From Streptomyces sp. SAI-135 (GTDB lineage Bacteria > Actinomycetota > Actinomycetes > Streptomycetales > Streptomycetaceae), in NCBI RefSeq assembly GCF_029893805.1, contig NZ_JARXYP010000002.1:1178001-1242000 (forward strand): a stretch of 64,000 nt of DNA, in the 5' to 3' direction. The position numbers were made by a program, and so were the translations under genes. Under the pieces are notes generated by a model. It did not search any database, was not told where the DNA came from, and was given only the letters and a program-made list of their open reading frames with translations. Of this stretch, positions 43,384-52,079 are shown one piece after another (positions within the stretch are counted from its first letter, which is position 1; every line of letters begins with the position of its first letter).

Positions 43384-44855
43384 CTACGCCACCGAGATGT
43401 CCACCGAGGGCCGCAGTTTCGCCGCCGCGGCCAGGGCCTCGTGGGCGGGGTGGTTCACGAACGCGGTCACCAGGAGTTCGTCCGCGGGGAGTTCGGCGGC
43501 CGGGTAGGCGATCTGCTCGTAGGCGGCCTGGAAGCGCGGACCCCAGCGGCGGGCCCCGAGACGGGCCGTGCGGGAGCAGTTGTCGACCATGTGGGCGACG
43601 TCGCGCGCGTGCATGTAGGGCAGGAGCGAGTCGACGGCCTCGATGACGGACTCGTTGACGATCTCGGACCAGGGGTGGCCGCGCTCGGCGAACTCGTCGA
43701 TCTGGGCGAGCATGGTGGCGACGAAGACGCCCGCGGTGAACGGCTCGACGGGCAGTTCGCGTGCACCCCGCCTGGCCCGCACCTCGGCACCGGCACCCCA
43801 CATCGGGGAGCCGCCGATCTCGCTCATCGCCCGTGCCCCGAGCCGCCGTTCGGCCAGGATCACGCTGCGCAGCTCGGTGCCGTCGGCGACCTCGTCGTAG
43901 ATCTCCGCGACGATCTCGCGCGCGGGCCCGTAGGTCGCCGTGTACGCCCGGTCGAAGACCTCCTGACCGGACGGCGGGAGGGAGTCGCGGACCGCTCGCA
44001 GGCCGGAGTGGGAGATGGTGCGGGCGATCGGCCCGGTGACGTTCTCGCAGGACCTCTCGTACGCCGTGACCTCGTCGTCCCCGGCCAGCCGGTAGCGCGT
44101 GTACAGCGTCTCCACGATGCCGTGGACGGCCCCGAGCAGGACGGCCCGCTCGCCGACGATGTCCGAGAGGTACTCGCTCTCCAGGGTGGTGCGGAAGGTG
44201 TACGGCGATCCGAGCGCCACCGACCAGCCGAGCGCGAGGTCGACCGCGCGGCCGTCGGGGTCGGCGTGCACGGCGAAACTGCTGTTGATCCCGGCGCCGT
44301 TGATGTCGGCACCCTGCTGGTAGAGGCGGCGCACGGAGTCGCCCATGCCCTTGGGGCACACGGCGACGACGGGGTGGCCGGCGGGGAACTCGCCGCCGGT
44401 CTCCCGGAGATGGCCGAGCAGGAAGCCGTGCGAGAGTCCGATCGCGGCGCCGGGCCTCAACACCGCGAAGATCTCCGGGTGGTGGGCGGCGAGGGGGCCG
44501 CGTCCGCGATCAGCAGCACGACCAGGTCGCTGTCGGCGGCGACCGCGAGCCAGTCGCCGAGTGTGCCGTCCTCCTCGGTGAAGCCGTGGGCGCGGGCGTC
44601 GGCGGCCGAGCCGGAGCCGGGGCGCAGGCCCACGGCCACCCGGATGTCCGTGCCCGCGAGGGAGTCGCGCAGGTTGAGGGCCTGGGCGCGGCCCTGGGGG
44701 CCCCAGCCGAGCACACCGATGCGGCGGACCCCGGCGAAGGCCCTGGGCAGCAGGGGGAAGAGGTGCCGGCCGCCGCGCAGGACGGTCTCGGAGCCGCCCG
44801 GGACGTCCATGGTCTCGAGGGCGAAGACATCGGAGGCGTACATGGTGGAGGTCAT
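43384..44855 (-). pseudogene. ilvC: Class II (plant-type) ketol-acid reductoisomerase, single-base frameshift
   Basis: The protein is split over two frames. The N-terminal frame runs from the ATG at 44855 to near 44500 and contains the NADPH motif [20 protein letters not shown] and [15 protein letters not shown]. The C-terminal frame runs from near 44500 to 43384: [53 protein letters not shown], the metal-site region ESEYLSDIVGERAVLLGAVH, and PFTAGVFVATMLAQIDEF. Adding one C (one G on the plus strand) in the five-base run at 44493-44497 restores a 490-aa enzyme. That is the size of class II enzymes, and the text resembles the spinach/Arabidopsis type closely. It catalyses the second step of branched-chain amino acid synthesis. 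Either a real lesion or a homopolymer sequencing error. Confidence 0.85.
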
Positions 44856-44882
44856 GGTGGAGTTGTAGGCTCCGGCCGGGCA

Positions 44883-44897
44883 TTGCGACAAGCGCAA
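44883..44897. promoter_or_regulatory. LysR-type site TTGCG-N5-CGCAA between ilvC and ilvY
   Basis: A perfect inverted repeat containing the T-N11-A LysR box, located in the 85-bp divergent region, 28-42 bp upstream of the ilvC start and 43 bp or more upstream of the ilvY start. A further TTGCG at 44914-44918 could be a half site. IlvY proteins bind tandem sites in exactly this position in the ilvY-ilvC divergon of enterobacteria. Confidence 0.6.
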
Positions 44898-44940
44898 CTT
44901 CCGCAGCGCACTGTTGCGTGAACTGAAAAGCCGAGGTCAC

Positions 44941-45798
44941 ATGGAGGATCACCGGGAGCTGCGGCTCTTCCTGCACCTCGCGCAGACGCTGAACTTCGGC
45001 CGGACGAGCCTCGACTGCCATGTCAGTCCGGCCACGCTGACCAGAACCGTGCAGCGGCTGGAAGCGGGCCTCGGGCACCGGCTCTTCGACCGCGGCCCGC
45101 GCGGGGTGTCGCTCACCGCCGAGGGCCACCGCTTCCGCGAGTACGCCGTCCAGGCACTGGAGTTGTGGCGGGCCTACCGTGAGGAGCACCCCGACCCGGC
45201 CGAACTGACCGGCCGCCTCGCGGTGTTCGCGACGGTGACAGCCTGTCAGGTCCTGCTGCCCGACCTGCTGGCGCCCTTCCGCGCGGCCCACCCCCAGGTA
45301 CGCCTCGACCTGCGCACCGGCGACGCGGCGGCCGCGACGGCCCGGCTCGACGAGGGCGAGGTGGACGTGGCCGTCGCGGGGATCCCGGCCAGGCTGCCCG
45401 AGGGGCTGGTGAGCCGGACGGTCGCGGTGACCGAGCTGGTCCTCGTCACCGCGCGGGACCGTCCGGACCCCGGCCTGGACGGGCCGTTCGTCCTCCCCCA
45501 CCGCGGGCTCGTCCGTGAGGCGGCCGACCGCTGGTTCCGGGCCCGGGGCGCGGTCCCCGACGTGGTCTGCGAGCCCGACGGCCACGAGGGTCTGCTGACC
45601 CTGGTCGCGCTCGGCTGCGGCACGGGCGTGGTCCCCCGCCTCGTACTGGAGCACAGCGCGGTCCGCGCACGGCTGGCGGAGGTGCCCGCCGATCCGCGGC
45701 CGGAGCGGTTCCCGATCGGTCTGTGCGTACGCCGGGCCGACCTTCGCCGGCCGCTGGTCGCGGCGCTGTGGAGCTTGACGGCGCCGCCGGGAGCCTGA
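44941..45798 (+). CDS. ilvY: IlvY-type LysR-family transcriptional regulator
   Basis: Protein of 285 aa. The DNA-binding part LRLFLHLAQTLNFGRTSLDC then HVSPATLTRTVQRLEAGLGH, and the co-inducer domain RLAVFATVTACQVLLPDLLA with RTGDAAAATARLDEGEVDVA, follow E. coli IlvY closely along the length, including GHEGLLTLVALGCGTGVVP. IlvY activates ilvC when acetolactate or acetohydroxybutyrate is bound, and represses its own gene. The ATG at 44941 follows GAGG. It diverges from the plant-type reductoisomerase, as ilvY does from ilvC in enterobacteria, which supports both identifications. Confidence 0.85.
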   Translation: MEDHRELRLFLHLAQTLNFGRTSLDCHVSPATLTRTVQRLEAGLGHRLFDRGPRGVSLTAEGHRFREYAVQALELWRAYREEHPDPAELTGRLAVFATVTACQVLLPDLLAPFRAAHPQVRLDLRTGDAAAATARLDEGEVDVAVAGIPARLPEGLVSRTVAVTELVLVTARDRPDPGLDGPFVLPHRGLVREAADRWFRARGAVPDVVCEPDGHEGLLTLVALGCGTGVVPRLVLEHSAVRARLAEVPADPRPERFPIGLCVRRADLRRPLVAALWSLTAPPGA

Positions 45799-45837
45799 CC
45801 AGACTGGCCCGACCGACCTGACACTGATGGGGAGAAC

Positions 45838-46809
45838 ATGCGAGTCGTCGTCATCGGCGGTAGCGGGCACATCGGCACCTTCCTGGTCCCCCGGCTGGTC
45901 CGCGCCGGTCATGAAGTGATCAACATCAGCCGGGGCACGCGCACCCCCTACACCGAGGCTCCCGAATGGCGACAGGTGCGCCGGGTGGTCGCCGACCGGC
46001 AGGAGGAGGACGGCGAGGGGACCTTCGGCGACCGTGTGGCCGGGCTGGAGCCGGACGTCGTCGTCGACCTGGTGTGCTTCACCCTGGACTCGGCCACGGC
46101 GCTCGTGGAGCGGCTGCGCGGTGAGGCCGGGCACCTGCTGCACTGCGGCAGCGTGTGGCGCCACGGTCCCGCCGACAGGCTGCCCGTCTCCGAGGACACC
46201 GGCACCCCGCCGGTCGGGGAGTACGGCATCCAGAAGGACCGGATCGCCCGGATGCTGAAGGCGGAGACCGCCGCCGGGGGCCTGGTGACCACGTCGCTGC
46301 ACCCCGGGCACATCGTCGGCCCCGGCTGGCATCCGGTCGGGCCGCTCGGCAGCTTCGACCCCGCCGTCTGGTACGCGCTCTCGGCGGGGCAGCCGCTGAA
46401 GATCCCCGGCAGCGGTGTCGAGTTGATGCACCACGTGCACGCGGACGACGTGGCGCAGGCCTTCGAGCGGGCGGTGGAGCGCCGGGACGCGGCGGCCGGA
46501 GAGGACTTCACCGTCGTGGCGCCGACCGCGCTGAACGTGCGCGGGTACGCCCGTGTCGCGGCCGGCTGGTTCGGCCGGACAGCGTCACTGGAACCGGTGA
46601 CCTGGGAGGAGTTCCGCGGCACCACGTCCCCGGAGCACGCCGGGACGAGCTGGGAGCACCTGCACCGCAGCCAGTACCTGTCCATCGAGAAGGCGAGGAA
46701 CCTCCTCGGCTACGCCCCGCGCCACGAACCGGAGGACGCCGTACTGGAGTCGGTGCGGTGGCTGATCGAGCACGGAGAACTGAAGGTGGCCGGCCCGCTC
46801 GTGGTCTGA
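45838..46809 (+). CDS. NAD-dependent epimerase/dehydratase family protein
   Basis: Extended-SDR-like protein of 323 aa. The dinucleotide loop VVVIGGSGHIGTFLVPRLV is at 3-21. YGIQKDRIARML supplies the Tyr-x3-Lys pair, and HPGHIVGPGWHPVGP is the substrate-loop region; the C-terminal LSIEKARNLLGYAPRHEPED is typical of the superfamily. The substrate is unknown, probably a sugar or nucleotide-sugar-like compound. It follows ilvY by 39 bp on the same strand, so co-transcription is possible. GGGGAG precedes the start. Confidence 0.85.
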   Translation: MRVVVIGGSGHIGTFLVPRLVRAGHEVINISRGTRTPYTEAPEWRQVRRVVADRQEEDGEGTFGDRVAGLEPDVVVDLVCFTLDSATALVERLRGEAGHLLHCGSVWRHGPADRLPVSEDTGTPPVGEYGIQKDRIARMLKAETAAGGLVTTSLHPGHIVGPGWHPVGPLGSFDPAVWYALSAGQPLKIPGSGVELMHHVHADDVAQAFERAVERRDAAAGEDFTVVAPTALNVRGYARVAAGWFGRTASLEPVTWEEFRGTTSPEHAGTSWEHLHRSQYLSIEKARNLLGYAPRHEPEDAVLESVRWLIEHGELKVAGPLVV

Positions 46810-46823
46810 GCGCGCCGGTCCCG

Positions 46824-47273
46824 CTAGGCCCGGCCGGCGTCCAGACGGTCCACCCGGGCCACGTTCTCCCGGTCCTCCGCGTCCGTGCTCGCCTCGGCGG
46901 CGAACCAGGCGTCGAGGATCTCCTTGAGGAGCGGCGCGGAGGTGAGGCGGAGGCTGAGCGCCAGGACGTTCGCGTCGTTCCAGCGGCGGGCGCCGTCCGC
47001 GGTGCAGGCGTCCGTGCACAGCGCGGCCCGTACGCCCGGCACCTTGTTCGCGGCGATGGAGGCTCCGGTGCCGGTCCAGCAGCACACGACGGCCTGGTCG
47101 GCTCTCCCCTCGGCGACCTCACGGGCCGCTGCCTCGGAGCAGACGGCCCACTGCGGGTCGGCTCCGGGGCTCAGGGCGCCGTACGCGACGACGTCGTGGC
47201 CCCGCGCGCGCAACTCGTCGAGGAGGGTGCGCGCGACGGGTTCGTCCATGTCCGAGGAGACGGAGATCCGCAT
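46824..47273 (-). CDS. RpiB/LacA/LacB-family sugar-phosphate isomerase
   Basis: Protein of 149 aa. ISVSSDMDEPVARTLLDELR matches the RpiB N-terminus, and QAVVCCWTGTGASIAANKVP followed by GVRAALCTDACTADGARRWN is the phosphate-binding and active-site region with two adjacent cysteines in place of the usual single catalytic one. NDANVLALSLRLTS agrees with the family. It may isomerise ribose 5-phosphate or a related aldose phosphate. It lies next to ROK and other sugar genes and is convergent with the epimerase (14-bp gap). Confidence 0.87.
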   Translation of the reverse strand: MRISVSSDMDEPVARTLLDELRARGHDVVAYGALSPGADPQWAVCSEAAAREVAEGRADQAVVCCWTGTGASIAANKVPGVRAALCTDACTADGARRWNDANVLALSLRLTSAPLLKEILDAWFAAEASTDAEDRENVARVDRLDAGRA

Positions 47274-47324
47274 GTCACGAGCGTACTCGGCGGCTCGCAG
47301 GAGCGGCCGCCCCAGCCCCTCCGC

Positions 47325-48569
47325 TCAGCCGCGGGTCAGTGCCCCCAGGGGGTCGTCGAGCACCGGCTGCCAGGCCAGTTCGGCCGCTCCGACGAGGCTG
47401 TTGTGGTCCAGGGTGCAGGCCAGGATGGGGACCCCGCCGCTCTGTCCCCACAGACTGCGGTCGGCGACGACGGCCCGCAGGCGCCCGGGGTCGGCGTCCA
47501 GCAGGGTGCGGTGGAGGCCGCCGAGGATGATCCGGTCCGGGTTGAGGATGTTGACCAGACCGGCGAGCCCCAGGCCCAGGCGGTCGATCAGCGACTGGGC
47601 CGCCGTGCGGACGGCGGGGTCGTCGTAGTGGTCGCGGACCAGGTCGTCGGCCTGCCGGAGCAGGGACTGTTCGGGACCGGGGTCGAGGCCCGCCGCCGTG
47701 AGCAGGGCCAGCGGGTCGGCCTCGACGTCCAGGCAGCCGCGGCTGCCGCAGTGGCAGGGGCGGCCCTCGGGGTTCACGGTGAGGTGGCCGACCTCCAGGG
47801 CCAGGCCCGAACTGCCCGTGTGCAGACGCCCGTCGAGCACCAGCGCCCCGCCCACACCCCGGTGGCCGGTCGCCACGCACAGCAGGTCACGGGCGCCGCG
47901 GCCCGCGCCGTGCCGGTGCTCGGCGAGCGCGGCGAGGTTGACGTCGTTGCCCGCGAAGGCCGGTCCGGTGATGCCGGCGGCGCGCACGCACTCGTCGAAG
48001 ATACGGCGGACGGGGGCGCCCGCCGGCCAGGCCAGGTGCAGGGGGTTGAGGGCGAGGCCCTCGGGTTCGGCGACCGCGGACGGCACGGCGAGTCCGGCGC
48101 CCACGCAGCGCCTGCCGGTGGTGCGCAGCAGGTCGGCGCCCGCCTCCACGACGGAGCCGAGGACCTTCGCCGGGTCGGCGTCGATGGTCTCGCTGCCGGG
48201 GGCGGTGGCGACGATACGGCCGCCCAGGCCGACCAGGGCGGCCCGGAAGCCGTCGGCGTGCACCTGCGCGGCCAGCACGACGGGACCGTCCTCGGCGACC
48301 GCGAGCCGGTGCGAGGGCCTGCCCTGCGAACCGGCGGCCGCGGTGGGCCGGGCGTCGACGCGGATCAGCCCGAGCGCCTCCAGTTCCGCGGCGACCGCGC
48401 CGGCCGTCGCCCGCGTCACCCCGAGTTCCGCGGTGAGCACGGCCCGGGTGGGCGCCCGCCCGGTGTGCACGAGCTCCAGCGCGGGCCCGAGCGCACCGCG
48501 CCCCCGGTCAAGCCGCGCCCTCGAGGTGGTCCCTTCCCCCGCCGGCCGGGGGTCCGCCTTGCCGCTCAT
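47325..48569 (-). CDS. ROK-family transcriptional regulator (NagC/XylR type)
   Basis: Protein of 414 aa. An N-terminal winged helix (about 30-80: TRAVLTAELGVTRATAGAVA) is followed by a ROK domain. The zinc motif CHCGSRGCLD is intact, as is FAGNDVNLAALAEHRHG with the catalytic-position Asp. The first phosphate loop, normally DxGxT, is degenerate (VVLAAQVHADGFRAALVGLG), which argues for a sugar-binding repressor without kinase activity. The start follows GGGAGA. It lies upstream of the RpiB gene on the same strand (51-bp gap), which it may control. Confidence 0.87.
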   Translation of the reverse strand: MSGKADPRPAGEGTTSRARLDRGRGALGPALELVHTGRAPTRAVLTAELGVTRATAGAVAAELEALGLIRVDARPTAAAGSQGRPSHRLAVAEDGPVVLAAQVHADGFRAALVGLGGRIVATAPGSETIDADPAKVLGSVVEAGADLLRTTGRRCVGAGLAVPSAVAEPEGLALNPLHLAWPAGAPVRRIFDECVRAAGITGPAFAGNDVNLAALAEHRHGAGRGARDLLCVATGHRGVGGALVLDGRLHTGSSGLALEVGHLTVNPEGRPCHCGSRGCLDVEADPLALLTAAGLDPGPEQSLLRQADDLVRDHYDDPAVRTAAQSLIDRLGLGLAGLVNILNPDRIILGGLHRTLLDADPGRLRAVVADRSLWGQSGGVPILACTLDHNSLVGAAELAWQPVLDDPLGALTRG

Positions 48570-48606
48570 GAGGGCGAGTCTCCCATGATCCGTTCGCCGT
48601 TCCGGT

Positions 48607-49257
48607 CTAGAGGCCGCTGATCCGCAGCGTGATGTTCAGCCGTCCGGTCAGCCCCAACTCGGGCGGCGCGGTGCCCGGATACACCCGGGGCACACCGTGG
48701 TACGCGAGCCGTGACGGGCCACCGAACACGAACAGGTCGCCGCTGCGCAGCTCGACGTCCGTGTACGGCCTGGTCCGGGTCTCGGGGTTGCCGAAGCGGA
48801 AGACACAGGTGTCACCGAGACTCAGGGAGACCACGGGCGCGTCCGACTTCTCGTCGCTGTCGCGGTGCATGCCCATGCGGGCGTCGCCGTCGTAGAAGTT
48901 GATCAGCGCGATGTCGTACCCGGAGGCGTCGGTGTCCAGGGCGTCCCGCACGGCTTCCCGGCCCAGCTCGCCGAGCCAGGGCGGGAAGGGCTTCACGGGC
49001 GCCCCGTCGCCGTCGACGACCGTGCGGGCGTAGGCGTACGGGTACCAGTGCCAGCCCAGGCAGACCTGCCGTGCGGTCATCGTGCCGCCGCCCGGGGTGC
49101 GGACCGTGCGCAGTCCGGCGGGCGGGCGCGCCCACTCACGGCAGGCCGCCAGCAGCTCGCGCTGCCGTGCCGGGGCCAGCCAGTCCGGCACGTGCACCGC
49201 GCCCGGTACGACCTCCGTACGGGCGCGTGGGAACAGCTCGGCTTCCATGGGTTCCAT
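48607..49257 (-). CDS. alkB: AlkB-family alpha-ketoglutarate-dependent dioxygenase
   Basis: Fe(II)/2-oxoglutarate enzyme of 216 aa, expected to repair alkylated DNA or RNA bases by oxidative demethylation. Iron ligands are the His and Asp in MGMHRDSDEKSDAP and the His in RLAYHGVPRVY; the 2-oxoglutarate arginines are in GRLNITLRIS. The nucleotide-recognition lid and WYPYAYA segment are present. Length matches E. coli AlkB. ATG at 49257 or 49248. It stands alone and diverges from a methyltransferase gene; no ada gene is nearby. Confidence 0.92.
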   Translation of the reverse strand: MEPMEAELFPRARTEVVPGAVHVPDWLAPARQRELLAACREWARPPAGLRTVRTPGGGTMTARQVCLGWHWYPYAYARTVVDGDGAPVKPFPPWLGELGREAVRDALDTDASGYDIALINFYDGDARMGMHRDSDEKSDAPVVSLSLGDTCVFRFGNPETRTRPYTDVELRSGDLFVFGGPSRLAYHGVPRVYPGTAPPELGLTGRLNITLRISGL

Positions 49258-49303
49258 CCTGCCCGAGGGGTCTGAGCTGCGGCTCCGCTAGCCTGGACGC
49301 ACG

Positions 49304-50458
49304 ATGGACGACCGAATGACGACGCCCTGGGGCGAGCTCGCCCTCACCCGTTTCCCCGAGGACCCGCGCGACCGGCTGCGCGCCTGGGACGCCTCCGACG
49401 AGTATCTGCTGAGGCATCTCGCGGACGAGGCAGTGGCGCTGTCCGGCACGGTCGTGGTGGTCGGGGACCGCTGGGGCGCCCTGGTCACCGCGCTGGCGGC
49501 GCACCGGCCGGTGCAGATCACGGACTCCTTCCTCAGCCAGGAGGCGACCCGCGCCAACCTCGCACGCGCCGGCGTCGAGCCCGGTGCCGTGCGGCTGCTG
49601 ACCACCCAGGACCCGCCGCCCGGCCGGGTCGACGTCCTGCTGGTGCGCGTGCCGAAGAGCCTGGCCCTGCTGGAGGACCAGCTCTCGCGGCTGGCGCCCG
49701 CGGTGCACGCGGGCACGGTGGTCGTCGGCACCGGCATGGTGAAGGAGATCCACACCTCCACGCTCCAGTTGTTCGAGCGGATCCTCGGGCCGACCCGTAC
49801 CTCGCTCGCCGAGAAGAAGGCCCGGCTCGTCTTCTGCACTCCGGAACCCTCGCTCGAACGGCCCGCGAACCCGTGGCCGTACGGCTACACGCTCCCGGAC
49901 GGCATCGGTGCCGTCTCAGGGCGGCCCGTCGTCAACCACGCGGGCGTCTTCTGTGCGGACCGGCTCGACATCGGCACCCGGTTCTTCCTCCAGCACCTGC
50001 CGAACAGCCGCGGCGCCCAGCGGGTCGTGGACCTGGGCTGCGGCAACGGAATCGTCGGCACCGCGGTGGCTCTGGCCAACCCCGGGGCCGAGGTGCTGTT
50101 CGTGGACGAGTCCTTCCAGGCCGTTGCCTCGGCGGAGGGGACGTTCAAGGCGAACGGGGTGCCGGGGCACGCGGAGTTCCGGGTCGGTGACGGTCTGTCG
50201 GGGGTCCCGGCCGACAGCGTCGACCTCGTCCTCAACAACCCGCCGTTCCACTCCCACCAGGCCACGACCGACGCGACGGCCTGGCGGATGTTCGGCGACG
50301 CGCGCAGGACGCTGCGGCCCGGCGGCGAGCTGTGGGTGATCGGGAACCGGCACCTCGGGTACCACGTGAAGCTGCGCAAGCTGTTCGGGAACAGTCAACT
50401 GGTCGCGAGCGACCCCAAGTTCGTGGTGCTCAAGGCGGTAAAAAGGCCGGGTGACTGA
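49304..50458 (+). CDS. RlmG/RsmC-type RNA (guanine-N2) methyltransferase
   Basis: Class I SAM methyltransferase of 384 aa with the two-lobe layout of RlmG/RsmC. The N-terminal lobe (1-190) is a degenerate methyltransferase fold (TVVVVGDRWGALVTALAAHR). The C-terminal lobe carries the SAM motif VVDLGCGNGIVGTAVALANP and the catalytic NPPFHSHQATT. The NPPFH motif is specific for exocyclic-amine guanine methylation of rRNA. It overlaps the next gene by 8 bp and is probably co-expressed with it. Confidence 0.88.
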   Translation: MDDRMTTPWGELALTRFPEDPRDRLRAWDASDEYLLRHLADEAVALSGTVVVVGDRWGALVTALAAHRPVQITDSFLSQEATRANLARAGVEPGAVRLLTTQDPPPGRVDVLLVRVPKSLALLEDQLSRLAPAVHAGTVVVGTGMVKEIHTSTLQLFERILGPTRTSLAEKKARLVFCTPEPSLERPANPWPYGYTLPDGIGAVSGRPVVNHAGVFCADRLDIGTRFFLQHLPNSRGAQRVVDLGCGNGIVGTAVALANPGAEVLFVDESFQAVASAEGTFKANGVPGHAEFRVGDGLSGVPADSVDLVLNNPPFHSHQATTDATAWRMFGDARRTLRPGGELWVIGNRHLGYHVKLRKLFGNSQLVASDPKFVVLKAVKRPGD

Positions 50459-51242
50459 TTCCTCGGCCTCCTCGGCTTCCTCTGCTTCCTCGGTGCGGGA
50501 CTTCTACGACTCGCTGGCTCCGGACTACCACCGGATCTTCGGGGACTGGGACGCGAGCATGGCCCGTCAGGCGGCGGTGCTGGGTGCGTTCCTGGGGCCG
50601 GGCCCCCTCCGGGTGCTGGACTGTGCGTGCGGGATCGGGACCCAGGCGATCGGGCTGGCGCTGGCCGGACACCGGGTCGTCGGCAGCGATCTCAGTCCCG
50701 TCGCGGCCACCCGCGCCGCGGCGGAGGCGGCGGCCCGCGGTGCCCGGCTGCCGACGGCCGCCGCGGACATGCGGCGACTGCCGTTCGTGTCGTCCGTGTT
50801 CGACGTGGTCGTCTGCGCCGACAACTCCCTGGCTCATCTGCTGACCGCCGCGGACGTGGCGGCCGCGCTCACGGGCATGCGGCACGTCCTGCGGGACGGG
50901 GGCCTGCTGCTGCTCACGCTCAGGGACTACGACGAGATCCGCCGGACCCGGCCCGGGGCCGCGCCCCCGCAGGTGTCGGAGGGCTCCGACGGCCGGGTGA
51001 TCACCTTCCAGCTGTGGCACTGGCACGAGGACGGCGAGCGCTACGACCAGGAGTACTTCCAGCTCCGGCCCGGCTCCGGGGACGACTGGGCCGTCCGCGT
51101 CCGCCGGACGACCTCGTGGGCTCTGACGCGTGCGCGGCTGACGGAGTTCGTGGCCGCCGCCGGTTTCACCGACGTGCGCTGGCACGAGCCGGCGGCCGTC
51201 GGGTTCTACCAGCCCGTCCTCACCGCCCGAGCAGCCGGATGA
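50451..51242 (+). CDS. Class I SAM-dependent methyltransferase
   Basis: Protein of 263 aa. A Ser/Ala-rich N-terminus precedes FYDSLAPDYHRIFGDWD, then motif I VLDCACGIGTQAIGLALAGH and GSDLSPVAATRAA. This is the small-molecule methyltransferase type; the substrate is unknown. The GTG at 50451 has AAAAAGG upstream and lies inside the preceding gene. Its 3' end overlaps the convergent aldolase gene by 23 bp. Confidence 0.87.
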   Translation: MTDSSASSASSASSVRDFYDSLAPDYHRIFGDWDASMARQAAVLGAFLGPGPLRVLDCACGIGTQAIGLALAGHRVVGSDLSPVAATRAAAEAAARGARLPTAAADMRRLPFVSSVFDVVVCADNSLAHLLTAADVAAALTGMRHVLRDGGLLLLTLRDYDEIRRTRPGAAPPQVSEGSDGRVITFQLWHWHEDGERYDQEYFQLRPGSGDDWAVRVRRTTSWALTRARLTEFVAAAGFTDVRWHEPAAVGFYQPVLTARAAG

Positions 51243-52071
51243 TCCGTCGGGCGGCCTCGGTCATGGCGTCCCGCCCCGCACTCAGGTAGGTGCGCGAGTC
51301 CACCGCGTCGGGGTGGGCCGCCAGGAACTCCCGGATCGCGCCGGTCATGGCGAGGTTCAGTGCGGTGCCGACGTTGACCTTGGCGATACCGCCCGCGACG
51401 GCCGCGGTGAGTTCCTCGTCGCGGACTCCGGAGGAGCCGTGCAGGACGAGGGGGACGTCCAGGGTGGCGGAGAGCCGCTTGAGGAGGTCGTGGTCGAGGG
51501 TCGCGGTGCGCTCGGTCATGGCGTGGGCGCTGCCGATGGCCACGGCGAGGGCGTCCACACCGGAGTCGGCGACGAAGGCACGGGCCTCGGCCGGGTCGGT
51601 GCGGGCGCCGGGGGCGTGGGCGTCCAGCGGGGGTGCGCCGTTCTTGCCGCCCACCTCACCCAACTCCGCCTCGATCCACAGCCCTTGGGAGTGCGCCCAG
51701 TCCGCCGCGGCCCGGGTCGCGGCGAGGTTCTCGGCGTAGGGCAGCTGGGCTGCGTCATACATCACCGAGCCGAAGCCGGCGTCGGCCGCCCGGCGGAGCA
51801 GGTCGTCGCTCTGGACGTGGTCGAGGTGCAACGCGACCGGTACGGCGGCTCGTTCGGCCGCGGTGACAGCGGCGCGGGCGAGGGGGAGGAGGCGGCCGTG
51901 GCGGAACTTGACGGCGTTCTCGCTGACTTGGAGGACGACGGGCTCGTCCAGGGACTCGGCGGCGGCGATGACGGCCTCGACGTGCTCCAGGGTGATGATG
52001 TTGAAGGCGGCGACGGCGGAGCGGGCGGCGGCGGCACGGGTGACGAGTTCGCCGGTGGTGACCAGGGGCAC
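51220..52071 (-). CDS. Class II (tagatose/fructose-bisphosphate-type) aldolase
   Basis: Zn-dependent aldolase of 283 aa. AAFNIITLEHVEAVIAAAES opens the barrel, ALHLDHVQSDDLLRRAADAG holds the Zn His and catalytic Asp, IEAELGEVGGKNGA follows, AIGSAHAM gives the second Zn His, and VLHGSSGVRDEEL the third. GIAKVNVGTALNLAMTG binds phosphate. The GatY/KbaY group cleaves tagatose 1,6-bisphosphate; fructose bisphosphate is the alternative. The GTG at 52071 is used because TAGGAGACGTC precedes it. It is coupled to the SIS gene, whose stop overlaps this ribosome-binding site. Confidence 0.88.
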   Translation of the reverse strand: MPLVTTGELVTRAAAARSAVAAFNIITLEHVEAVIAAAESLDEPVVLQVSENAVKFRHGRLLPLARAAVTAAERAAVPVALHLDHVQSDDLLRRAADAGFGSVMYDAAQLPYAENLAATRAAADWAHSQGLWIEAELGEVGGKNGAPPLDAHAPGARTDPAEARAFVADSGVDALAVAIGSAHAMTERTATLDHDLLKRLSATLDVPLVLHGSSGVRDEELTAAVAGGIAKVNVGTALNLAMTGAIREFLAAHPDAVDSRTYLSAGRDAMTEAARRIIRLLGR

Positions 52072-52079
52072 GACGTCTC

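Noticed and set aside
44457..44897. Programmed ribosomal frameshift in ilvC
   Set aside because: No slippery heptamer, stimulatory structure or known precedent for reductoisomerases is evident; a deletion or sequencing error in the homopolymer is simpler.
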